A stretch of DNA of 64,000 bases from positions 323,264 to 387,263 of the forward strand of contig JALHMJ010000001.1 in NCBI GenBank assembly GCA_022844105.1, given 5' to 3'. The translations under genes and the position numbers were made by a program. Position 1 is the stretch's first letter. Every line of letters begins with the position of its first letter. The stretch comes from Hyphomicrobium sp. Lineage in GTDB: Bacteria; Pseudomonadota; Alphaproteobacteria; Rhizobiales; Hyphomicrobiaceae. Shown one piece after another: positions 1-6,980 of this stretch. Below the pieces are notes generated by a model. That model ran no database searches. It had not been told where the DNA came from and was given only the letters and a program-made list of their open reading frames with translations.

Positions 1-1
1 T

Positions 2-571
2 CTCGTTGGCAAGGTCGACAAACTCATCATCGGCGGCGGGATGGCGAATACCTTCCTGCAAGCTCAAGGCATCGATGTCGGACGGTCGCTCGCCGAGCCC
101 GAATTTCATGACATGGCGCGAGACATCATGACGATGGCCAAAGCGCACGGGTGTGACGTCATCTTGCCGTCGGACGCGGTGATTGCACGTGAGTTTAAGC
201 CGGGTGCCGCGTGTGAGGTGGTGGGCGTTGAAAATGTGCCAACCGATGCGATGATCCTCGATATTGGACCGGCTTCGATCGCCAGCATGGGGGCTCATCT
301 GCGCCAATGCCGGACGCTGCTGTGGAACGGGCCGATGGGTGCGTTCGAAATCAGTCCGTTCGGTGAGGGCACGTTCACGCTCGCCCGCGACGCGGCAAAT
401 CAGACGCGCGAGGGAACGTTGCTGTCCATCGCCGGGGGTGGGGATACGGTTGCCGCGCTCAATGCGGCCGGTGTCGCTGGCGAATTCACTTATGTCTCGA
501 CGGCGGGTGGCGCATTTCTTGAGTGGCTCGAAGGCAAAGACCTTCCAGGCATTTCGGCGCTGACGCGGTGA
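2..571 (+). CDS. pgk: Phosphoglycerate kinase, C-terminal part (cut by the window edge)
   Basis: Catalyses ATP-dependent interconversion of 3-phosphoglycerate and 1,3-bisphosphoglycerate in glycolysis, gluconeogenesis and, in serine-cycle organisms, assimilation. The frame is open from base 2 and starts inside the gene, so about 189 C-terminal residues are visible. Family hallmarks are the [12 protein letters not shown] segment near the hinge, the WNGPMGAFE motif, and the late nucleotide-binding stretch [12 protein letters not shown] followed by [17 protein letters not shown], which is the conserved C-terminal pattern of this kinase. The stop codon overlaps the GTG start of the next gene in a GTGA arrangement, suggesting translational coupling. 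The family identification is secure; the true 5' end lies outside the window. Confidence 0.96.
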   Translation, partial: LVGKVDKLIIGGGMANTFLQAQGIDVGRSLAEPEFHDMARDIMTMAKAHGCDVILPSDAVIAREFKPGAACEVVGVENVPTDAMILDIGPASIASMGAHLRQCRTLLWNGPMGAFEISPFGEGTFTLARDAANQTREGTLLSIAGGGDTVAALNAAGVAGEFTYVSTAGGAFLEWLEGKDLPGISALTR

Positions 572-1269
572 GACCAATTCGCGCCGTCGTCTTCGATCTC
601 GACGGGACGCTCATCGACAGCGTTCCCGACATTGCCGCCGCGCTTAACGACTGCCTGTTGGTTGAGGGTCTTTCACCTCTGACTGAGGTAGAAGTTACGG
701 CGCTGGTCGGTGGAGGGGCGCGCGAACTCGTTGCGCGAGCGCTGGGCAACACATTTTCGGCGATCCACGTCGATCGCGTGTTTGGCGATTTCCTGGCGCG
801 CTACGAAGCCGAGCCGGTGCGGCGAACGCGCCTTTATTCCGGCGCCCGAGAGCTACTTGATTATCTGAACTCCATTGGGCTGCCGCTTGCCATTTGCACC
901 AACAAACCGATAGGCTTAACGCGGTGTATCCTGGATCGGCTCGATCTCTCCGCCACCTTTTGCGAGGTTTGGGCCGGCGAAGCGGGGCGACCCTTAAAAC
1001 CGGACCCGGCGTGCTTGCGTACATTATGTTTCGACCTCGGTACGACGCCCGCGGAAACGCTCATGGTGGGCGACAGTCACGTGGATGTCGATGCTGCTCG
1101 GGCTGCGGGCTGTCCGTCGATGGTCGTTGCGCATGGCTATGAACAGCGGCCACGCGACAGCCTGGGGGCCGACGTGGTGGTTGCAGGGCTGGCGGAGGCT
1201 GGCCGCGAAATCGCCTGCTGGCTGGGGCATGACCAGTTGTCTGCCGCACCGGCTCGCGCCCCGTCGTAG
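568..1269 (+). CDS. gph: HAD-superfamily hydrolase, phosphoglycolate phosphatase-like
   Basis: Predicted cytosolic phosphatase of the Gph type, which converts 2-phosphoglycolate to glycolate. HAD motif I (FDLDGT, nucleophile Asp10 and acid/base Asp12) lies at the extreme N-terminus, motif II is in AICTNK, and motifs III/IV are in LKPDPA and [16 protein letters not shown]. The cap insertion between motifs I and II is of the C1 type. I place the start at the GTG overlapping the pgk stop because HAD proteins begin just before motif I; an upstream start would add 15 residues without family resemblance. Length is 233 residues, normal for Gph. Substrate assignment within the HAD family is uncertain; a related sugar-phosphate or pyrophosphate substrate is possible. 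Confidence 0.85.
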   Translation: MRPIRAVVFDLDGTLIDSVPDIAAALNDCLLVEGLSPLTEVEVTALVGGGARELVARALGNTFSAIHVDRVFGDFLARYEAEPVRRTRLYSGARELLDYLNSIGLPLAICTNKPIGLTRCILDRLDLSATFCEVWAGEAGRPLKPDPACLRTLCFDLGTTPAETLMVGDSHVDVDAARAAGCPSMVVAHGYEQRPRDSLGADVVVAGLAEAGREIACWLGHDQLSAAPARAPS

Positions 1270-1304
1270 CTGACGGCCCACCCAACGGGAAAGTTGCTTA
1301 ATTC

Positions 1305-2117
1305 ATGTTCGCCGAAGCCCATCTCTATCCCGGTGTCGCGCTCGCGGGTCTTGTGAGCTTTCTGTCGCCTTGCGTCTTGCCGCTGGTGCCCCCTTATCTT
1401 GGCTACATCGGCGGCACGACCATCGACGGTTTGACGGCTGAGAAGGGCTTGGAAACGCGCGTCTGGCGACGTGTCGTCGTGGCTTCGGTGTTTTTCGTGC
1501 TGGGCTTTACAACGGTGTTCATCGCGCTGGGCGCGACGGCTTCGGTGCTCGGACAATTCGTGCAGGAATACCGGACACAGCTCGCTTCCCTCGCGGGTAT
1601 CGTCATCATTCTTTTCGGGCTGCACTTCCTTGGCGTTTTGCATGTTCCGCTGCTGCATTCGCACAAGCGGATTCATGCTGATGTCGACGGGGCCAGTTTC
1701 GCGGGCGCGTATGTCTTGGGGCTCGCCTTTGCCTTCGGCTGGACGCCTTGCATCGGCCCGATCCTGGCGACGGTCCTGGCGCTTGCCGCCAACGCCGATA
1801 GTCTGGGTGCCGGGGTGCGGTTGCTGGCCGTCTATTCGTTGGGCCTGGGCGTTCCGTTTGTTCTGGCAGCTGTTGCGATCCGTCCGTTTCTGTCTTTCAT
1901 GAACCGCTTCAAGCGCCACCTGGGCGTCATGGAAAAAATCATGGGGGCCTTGCTGGTGCTCACCGGGATCGCGTTCCTCAATGTCTTCGACTGGTTCTCG
2001 ATCAATGCGTTCGGTCAATGGATGATCGAAACGTTTCCCGGTCTGACGACGTTGGAGGAGAAGTTTCTGCCGAGCGATCTCCAGCGTGAGATCATGAACC
2101 AGCGGCCGGCCCCCTGA
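1305..2117 (+). CDS. ccdA: Cytochrome c biogenesis protein CcdA (thiol-disulfide transmembrane transporter)
   Basis: Inner-membrane protein that passes electrons from cytoplasmic thioredoxin to periplasmic thiol oxidoreductases used in cytochrome c maturation. The 270-residue protein has about six hydrophobic helices and the two family-defining cysteine motifs, SPCVLP around Cys23 and TPCIGP around Cys149, each followed by proline-rich turns. Length fits the short CcdA/DsbD-beta family and there are no periplasmic DsbD domains. The ATG at 1305 is 35 bases after gph. It is followed 14 bases later by thiD, so pgk-gph-ccdA-thiD may form one transcription unit. No partner cytochrome c genes are visible nearby. 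Confidence 0.93.
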   Translation: MFAEAHLYPGVALAGLVSFLSPCVLPLVPPYLGYIGGTTIDGLTAEKGLETRVWRRVVVASVFFVLGFTTVFIALGATASVLGQFVQEYRTQLASLAGIVIILFGLHFLGVLHVPLLHSHKRIHADVDGASFAGAYVLGLAFAFGWTPCIGPILATVLALAANADSLGAGVRLLAVYSLGLGVPFVLAAVAIRPFLSFMNRFKRHLGVMEKIMGALLVLTGIAFLNVFDWFSINAFGQWMIETFPGLTTLEEKFLPSDLQREIMNQRPAP

Positions 2118-2131
2118 CCAAGGATGCCTCG

Positions 2132-2953
2132 ATGTCGTTGCCGCATGTGAAGACACCGATTGCTCTGACGATCGCGGGGTCGGATCCGTCGGGCGGCGCG
2201 GGACTTCAAGCCGATCTAAAAACGTTTTCTGCCCTCGGTGTTTACGGCGCGACAGTCGTCACAGCGCTGACGGCGCAAAACACCGTGCGCGTAACGGGTG
2301 TGCAGCAGGTGCCGCCCGACTTCATCATGCTGCAGGCCGAAACGCTGGCTGAAGATCTGGCGATTTCGGCCGTCAAGACGGGCATGCTCGGTGATACGGT
2401 GACGGTCGCGGCGGTTGTTGGGCTGTTGCGCAAGTTCGCCTTCGGGCCGCTGGTCGTCGATCCGGTGATGGTGGCAACGAGCGGCGATGTGCTGCTCGCC
2501 AGCGATGCGGTGGCCGCCGTCCGCAATCTTTTGATCCCGCTTGCGACGCTGATCACGCCAAATCTGCACGAGGCGGCCAAGCTGCTCGGAGAACCGCTCG
2601 CAACGACGGTTGAGGAGATGGAGCAGCAGGCTTGGCGGTTGCGAGGGCTCGGCGCGCGCGCCGTTCTCGTCAAGGGCGGTCATGCGACCGGAGACATGGC
2701 CGTCGATGTTCTCGTTTCGGCGGACGGCGTCTCGCATCATTCGGCGCCGCGGATTGATACGAAAAATACCCACGGCACTGGCTGCACGTTGTCGGCCGCC
2801 ATCGTCGCCGAATTGGCAAAGGGCGAAACGCGGCTTGATGCAGCGGTTGCGCGCGCCAAGGATTATCTTGCGCAAGCCATTGATGGTGGTCGGTTCTTGG
2901 CGATCGGGCATGGCTGCGGGCCGGTCGATCATTTACATGTATTTCGCCGATGA
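2132..2953 (+). CDS. thiD: Hydroxymethylpyrimidine / phosphomethylpyrimidine kinase
   Basis: Phosphorylates HMP and HMP-phosphate to HMP-PP for thiamine synthesis in the cytosol. The ribokinase-fold signatures are clear: GSDPSGGAGLQADLKTF near residues 16-32, VDPVMVATSG in the middle, and the anion-hole motif NTHGTGCTLSAAI near residue 213. The 273-residue length is typical of stand-alone ThiD without a fused ThiE or TenA domain. A ribosome-binding AAGGA lies about 8 bases before the ATG. The 14-base gap after ccdA leaves no room for a TPP riboswitch directly in front, so any such control would have to act from the operon head, which is outside the window. Confidence 0.95.
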   Translation: MSLPHVKTPIALTIAGSDPSGGAGLQADLKTFSALGVYGATVVTALTAQNTVRVTGVQQVPPDFIMLQAETLAEDLAISAVKTGMLGDTVTVAAVVGLLRKFAFGPLVVDPVMVATSGDVLLASDAVAAVRNLLIPLATLITPNLHEAAKLLGEPLATTVEEMEQQAWRLRGLGARAVLVKGGHATGDMAVDVLVSADGVSHHSAPRIDTKNTHGTGCTLSAAIVAELAKGETRLDAAVARAKDYLAQAIDGGRFLAIGHGCGPVDHLHVFRR

Positions 2954-3074
2954 CGATGGCCGATCCCGGCAGCCAGCCGCACGGCGTGTGTGATCATTGC
3001 GCACCATCGATGCATCTCGGTTTGCGCTTGCGCGGCGCCGGTGCTTGCGGCTGGCTAAACTTTCTGCAAGTTTC

Positions 3075-3202
3075 ATTTTGCTAACGAGGTTTCGGGGGAG
3101 CTATCTCGTTGGGGGGAGAGCCGCGACAGCGATCAGGGACGCTGTTGGAGGCTCAAATTGAAAACCGGCCCGGATCATCCGGGCCGGTTTTCTCGTTTTT
3201 GA
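3075..3202 (+). ncRNA. Candidate structured small RNA with intrinsic terminator
   Basis: Inside a 413-base gene-free gap between thiD and the FadL gene, three consecutive hairpins can be read. Hairpin I pairs CTAACGAG (3081-3088) with CTCGTTGG (3105-3112), one G-U, around a 16-base G-rich loop. Hairpin II pairs GAGCC with GGCTC (3118-3122/3150-3154) and, inside it, ACAGCG with CGCTGT (3126-3131/3140-3145). Hairpin III is the perfect 14-bp terminator at 3160-3192, followed by T-rich sequence. No good open frame with a ribosome-binding site covers the segment. It could be a free-standing sRNA, the structured 3' UTR of thiD, or a leader element. The 5' end is a guess based on the first stem; no family name is claimed. 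Confidence 0.4.
3160..3200 (+). terminator. Perfect 14-bp intrinsic terminator
   Basis: Arms 3160-3173 and 3179-3192 are exact reverse complements (GAAAACCGGCCCGG and its complement) around the 5-base loop ATCAT, followed by TCGTTTTT. It ends thiD read-through transcripts or the candidate small RNA in front of it. Confidence 0.85.
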
Positions 3203-3366
3203 GCCAATGAATTCATCCGGTTTGCGCAAGTCTCCGAACCGCAACACCGCAGTGCAAAAACCGTCATATTTTCCAATTGAACACCACGCTGCTGTTGAGG
3301 GTGCGGCACACAGCCGCTTTACTGTTTTCAAATCCGGCGACCCGGACATTTGCTGAGGGGTGGGAC

Positions 3367-4650
3367 ATGCGACACGCATTTCAGACACCGCGAACCGTTC
3401 GCGCAACGTGCAGTGCAGTGATCGCCTTATCCGCAACGGCCGGTTCGGCCATGGCGGGCGGCTTTGAAGTCCGCGAGCAATCGACCTATTTCCAAGGCAT
3501 GTCCTTTGCCGGTGCGGCAGCAGGGGGATCATCGCTGTCATCCATGTTCTGGAACCCGGCCGCAGCCGGCTATGCGGAACAGGGGTTGAGCTTTGAATCT
3601 GGTTACTCGCTCATCATTCCCCGCGCCGACGTGACGGTGGAAGAAGTCAATGGTGTACCGGTGGAATTGACCGGCTTTGGTGCGTTGGATACGTCAGTCG
3701 ACTTTGGTCGCGACGCGCTCGTTCCGGCGAGCTACATGGCCTATCGCTTAAGTAATGATCTCGTTCTCGCGATGAGCATCAATTCGCAGTTCGGGCTTTC
3801 CACGAAGTCGGACAGCAAACAGTGGGCGGGTGATATACTCGGCCGGACGTCGAAAGTCTTCAGTGTCAACGCAGCGCCGACGATTGCCTACCAGATTGCG
3901 CCGGGCGTCCAAGTCGGCGCGGGCCTGCAACTGCAGTATTTTGATCTTGTGCGGTTCAGCTCGGCCGTTCCCGTTGCAGGCCGTCCTACAGCTGCGCTTG
4001 ACGGCGACGACTTTGGCGTGGGTTTCACGCTCGGCGTCAATTTCACCCCTGCTGCGGGCACTTCGATCGGTATCGGCTACCGGTCATCGATCTCTCACGA
4101 TCTCAAAGGCGATTTCTCAACGCCAGGCCCGACGTTTCCGATCAGTGCAGACCTGGACCTCCCTGAAAAAATCACGGCCAGTCTCATTCAGGCCATCATG
4201 CCTGGTGTGCGTGCGAGTGCGACCGTCGAGTGGACCAACTGGAGCCGTCTCGGCGTCATTCCGATCAATGGCGCGCCTCAGCCAACCAGTCTCGATTTCC
4301 AGTGGGAAGACGGCTGGTATTTCGCGGTCGGCGGCGAATATGACTACAGCGCCGATCTTACTTTGCGGGCTGGCTTTGCCTACGAGATCTCGCCCATCGA
4401 CGATCCGTCGCAACGACTGGTGCAGCTGCCCGACGACGATCGGTACTGGCTGAGCGCCGGCGCCAGCTACAAGGTCGGTGATGTCATGGGTCTGTTGCGC
4501 GACGCGACCGTCGACTTGGCCTATTCGCACGTTTTCGTCGACGAGGGCAACTTCGAGCGGCATCCGGCCGCGGCTGCCGCGCCGGTATTCACGGGCAGCA
4601 CCGAGTCGGCCGTCGATATCATTTCGATCGGTATCCGGTCGAAACTTTAG
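3367..4650 (+). CDS. OmpP1/FadL-family outer-membrane channel
   Basis: Predicted outer-membrane beta-barrel for uptake of hydrophobic compounds such as long-chain fatty acids. The 427-residue product has a signal peptide ending near AMA-GG, then the N-terminal family pattern GGFEVREQSTYFQGMSFAG, which in FadL forms the hatch, with the characteristic SSMFWNPAA. The body is rich in alternating hydrophobic residues and aromatic girdles, ending with an IGIRSKL strand. I chose the ATG at 3367 because GAGGGGTGGGAC precedes it and the signal peptide starts there; an in-frame ATG at 3277 would add 30 unrelated residues. It is monocistronic, flanked by terminators at 3160-3192 and 4691-4718. The substrate is not determined by the sequence. 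Confidence 0.88.
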   Translation: MRHAFQTPRTVRATCSAVIALSATAGSAMAGGFEVREQSTYFQGMSFAGAAAGGSSLSSMFWNPAAAGYAEQGLSFESGYSLIIPRADVTVEEVNGVPVELTGFGALDTSVDFGRDALVPASYMAYRLSNDLVLAMSINSQFGLSTKSDSKQWAGDILGRTSKVFSVNAAPTIAYQIAPGVQVGAGLQLQYFDLVRFSSAVPVAGRPTAALDGDDFGVGFTLGVNFTPAAGTSIGIGYRSSISHDLKGDFSTPGPTFPISADLDLPEKITASLIQAIMPGVRASATVEWTNWSRLGVIPINGAPQPTSLDFQWEDGWYFAVGGEYDYSADLTLRAGFAYEISPIDDPSQRLVQLPDDDRYWLSAGASYKVGDVMGLLRDATVDLAYSHVFVDEGNFERHPAAAAAPVFTGSTESAVDIISIGIRSKL

Positions 4651-4690
4651 AGACGCGGGCCTCCCGCCCCAGAGCGTTTCAAGCTAGAGA

Positions 4691-4718
4691 GGGTCGGCCG
4701 CGTGCCGGCCTTTTTGCT
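4691..4718 (+). terminator. Intrinsic terminator after the FadL-type gene
   Basis: GGTCGGC and GCCGGCC pair (one G-T) around a short loop and are followed immediately by TTTTTGCTTTT, 45 bases after the stop of the FadL-type gene. Confidence 0.75.
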
Positions 4719-4748
4719 TTTCGTGCGATCTCAAAGGCTGTTTGACCC

Positions 4749-5954
4749 TTGCTCAATCAACCTGACCGCCTGCCCGATCCCGGCGCGTCGTATGGCCAGC
4801 GGGTCGCGACGTGCTTTGGCGCGATGTTCGTCATCTACGGCGTGCTGATCCCGTTCCTACCGGTTTGGCTCGATGGGCGCGGGCTCGACGCCAACGAAGT
4901 CGCGATCGTGACCGCGGTGCCGTTCATGCTCCGTCTCGCGGTGACGCCATCGGTCGCCATTTTCGCCGATCGCCTGGCAGCGCATCGGCGGTTTATCATC
5001 GCGTCGGCATGGGCAGCGCTTGGGGCGGCGGTGCTGCTTGGCGGCATGACGGGGTTCTGGCCAATCCTCATGGTGGCTGCGGCGCTCTCACTAGCGGCCG
5101 CAACGATGATGCCGCTTCTCGAAGCGATCGCGGTTCGAGGCGTGCGGCTTTTCTCGCTCGACTATGGCCGCATGCGGCTGTGGGGGTCACTGTCGTTCGT
5201 CGTCGTCGGGCTGATTGTCGGCGCACTCATCGACCGCAGCGGATCGGAGGCGGCGTTGTGGGTGTTGATCGCCGGAGCCGTGTTGACGGTTGTGGGCGCG
5301 CATGCGTTGCCGGCACCGACGACTGCCGCGCTGAATGATGGCGACGTGGCCACGCCTCGGCGGGATGTGACGAAGGAAGTCTGGCGGTTGTTCCGGCTGC
5401 CGGTTTTCGTGGCCTTTCTCGTCGCGGCGAGCGCGGCGCAGGCGTCTCACGCGATGTTCTACACATTCGGCGCCCTGCATCTCAGGGCGCAAGGGATCTC
5501 CGGGGCGTGGGTCGGCGCGCTATGGGCGATCGGGGTGCTGGCGGAGGTGGCGCTGTTCGCTATGGCCGGAACACGCTTTCGCCACCTCAAGCCGGACACG
5601 CTATTGCTGGCTGGCGCTGCGGCGGCTCTTGTTCGCTGGTCGGTCATGGCGTTCGATCCACCACTTGAACTCCTCTTGCCGCTCCAGCTGTTGCATGCGC
5701 TGTCCTATGGAGCGACGCACCTCGGCGCGATCCTGTTCGTGGCGCGCGCGGTGCCGGACGACGTTTCCGGCACCGTGCAGGCGCTGTACGCGACGTTTGC
5801 TTCGGGTGTGGCGATGGGACTTGCGACGTGGGCGTGCGGACCGCTCTTTCATGCCTACGCGGGCGGGGGCTACGTGGCGATGAGTGGTCTCGCGGTCATC
5901 TCCGCACTGGCGGCGGTGATCATCCGCGTTCGCTGGAGCCAGGGCACGCTTTGA
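4749..5954 (+). CDS. MFS transporter, PPP/HsrA-like (MFS_1-like)
   Basis: Twelve-helix inner-membrane carrier of the major facilitator superfamily, 401 residues. The N-terminal half carries FGAMFVIYGVLIPFLPVWL and DRLAAHRR, a loop 2-3 motif, and the YGRMRLWGSLSFVVVG segment is typical of the 3-phenylpropionate-permease-like branch. The only start that keeps the first helix complete is TTG at 4749, six bases after an in-frame stop; no strong ribosome-binding site is visible and the first ATG would truncate helix 1, so the start is moderately uncertain. The substrate is unknown. The gene ends 3 bases before the stop of the convergent epimerase gene. Confidence 0.82.
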   Translation: MLNQPDRLPDPGASYGQRVATCFGAMFVIYGVLIPFLPVWLDGRGLDANEVAIVTAVPFMLRLAVTPSVAIFADRLAAHRRFIIASAWAALGAAVLLGGMTGFWPILMVAAALSLAAATMMPLLEAIAVRGVRLFSLDYGRMRLWGSLSFVVVGLIVGALIDRSGSEAALWVLIAGAVLTVVGAHALPAPTTAALNDGDVATPRRDVTKEVWRLFRLPVFVAFLVAASAAQASHAMFYTFGALHLRAQGISGAWVGALWAIGVLAEVALFAMAGTRFRHLKPDTLLLAGAAAALVRWSVMAFDPPLELLLPLQLLHALSYGATHLGAILFVARAVPDDVSGTVQALYATFASGVAMGLATWACGPLFHAYAGGGYVAMSGLAVISALAAVIIRVRWSQGTL

Positions 5955-5957
5955 GCA

Positions 5958-6950
5958 TCATCCCCATAGGGCTCGCGCGGGTGGCTCGATAATGCCGTCG
6001 CGGATGGTGATGCGCGGGTCTCGATCGCGGGCGAGAAGCAGCGGCCCATCAAGGTCGATCCAGCGGGCATATTGCGCGATGAGCAAGGCGGGCGCTACGC
6101 CCAGTGAGGTCGAGACCATCGAACCGGCCATGATGTCGAGGCCGCTTGCGCGTGCGGCATCCGCCATCGCCAGCGCTTCGGTAAGGCCGCCGGCCTTGTC
6201 GAGCTTGATGTTGACGGCGTCGTAGCGCCCGACGAGGGAGGCAATATCGGCGGTCACATGCGCACTTTCGTCGGCGCAGACCGGGACCGCGCGCGGCAGT
6301 TCAGCCAACACGTCGTCGTCACCGGCGGGAAGCGGCTGCTCGATCGTTTCGAAGCCGCAGTCCGCGGCTACCGTCAGGAGCGGATGCAGAAGGTCAACGG
6401 TCCAGGCCTCGTTGGCGTCGCCGACGAGGCGCGCATCGGGCCGGGCGGCACGCACCGCGCGCATGCGGGCTTCGTCCCCCACGCCGCCGAGCTTCAGTTT
6501 GAGGAGCGACAGGTTGCCGGCGCGACGGGCCGCCGCCGCCATCGCTTCCGGCGTATCGAGACTCAAGGTGAAACAGGTTTCGCGGGCACCCGGTTGGGGA
6601 CGCTTCAGGAGAACGGCGATGGGCACGCCGGCAAGCTTGGCTTCGAGATCGAAGAGGGCACAGTCGAGGGCGTTGCGGGCCGCGCCCGCGGGAAGCGTGC
6701 GGAGCAGGTCTGCATGCGAAATCGGCGCGCCTATCGCTTCAATGGCAGCGAGGGTGGCCTCGGGCGTTTCGCCGTAGCGCGCGTAGGGTACGCACTCGCC
6801 GCGGCCTTCAACGATACCGCCGTCGGGGGCGTGCTGGCGCAGGGTAACGGTGACGACGCAGGCTTGTGTCTTGGCGCCGCGGGCGATGACAAACGGAGTG
6901 GCGAGCGGCCAAGCTTCAATCGCGACGTGGATCGTGCGGTTCGTCGGCAT
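5958..6950 (-). CDS. dgcA: Dipeptide epimerase (L-Ala-D/L-Glu epimerase type, enolase superfamily)
   Basis: Predicted cytosolic Mg2+-dependent enzyme that epimerises L-Ala-D-Glu from murein peptides or related dipeptides. The 330-residue protein has the enolase-superfamily muconate-lactonising subgroup layout: capping domain, then the KxK catalytic pair in LLKLKLGG (about residues 151 and 153), metal ligands in GDANEAW (Asp178), IEQPL (Glu204) and ADES (Asp227), and the second-face lysine in NIKLDKAGG (Lys249). These positions match dipeptide epimerases rather than mandelate racemases. It converges with the MFS gene and follows the coiled-coil gene by 30 bases on the same strand, so the two may be cotranscribed. 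Exact substrate is inferred from the family. Confidence 0.87.
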   Translation of the reverse strand: MPTNRTIHVAIEAWPLATPFVIARGAKTQACVVTVTLRQHAPDGGIVEGRGECVPYARYGETPEATLAAIEAIGAPISHADLLRTLPAGAARNALDCALFDLEAKLAGVPIAVLLKRPQPGARETCFTLSLDTPEAMAAAARRAGNLSLLKLKLGGVGDEARMRAVRAARPDARLVGDANEAWTVDLLHPLLTVAADCGFETIEQPLPAGDDDVLAELPRAVPVCADESAHVTADIASLVGRYDAVNIKLDKAGGLTEALAMADAARASGLDIMAGSMVSTSLGVAPALLIAQYARWIDLDGPLLLARDRDPRITIRDGIIEPPARALWG

Positions 6951-6980
6951 CGAGAGGGACCCGCACTCTGGCGCCGACGG

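Noticed and set aside
2118-2131. A TPP riboswitch in front of thiD
   Set aside because: Only 14 bases separate ccdA and thiD, far too few for the riboswitch.
1137-2156. A 339-codon open frame on the minus strand opposite ccdA
   Set aside because: Shadow of the ccdA gene, Arg/Gln/His-rich without any recognised motif.
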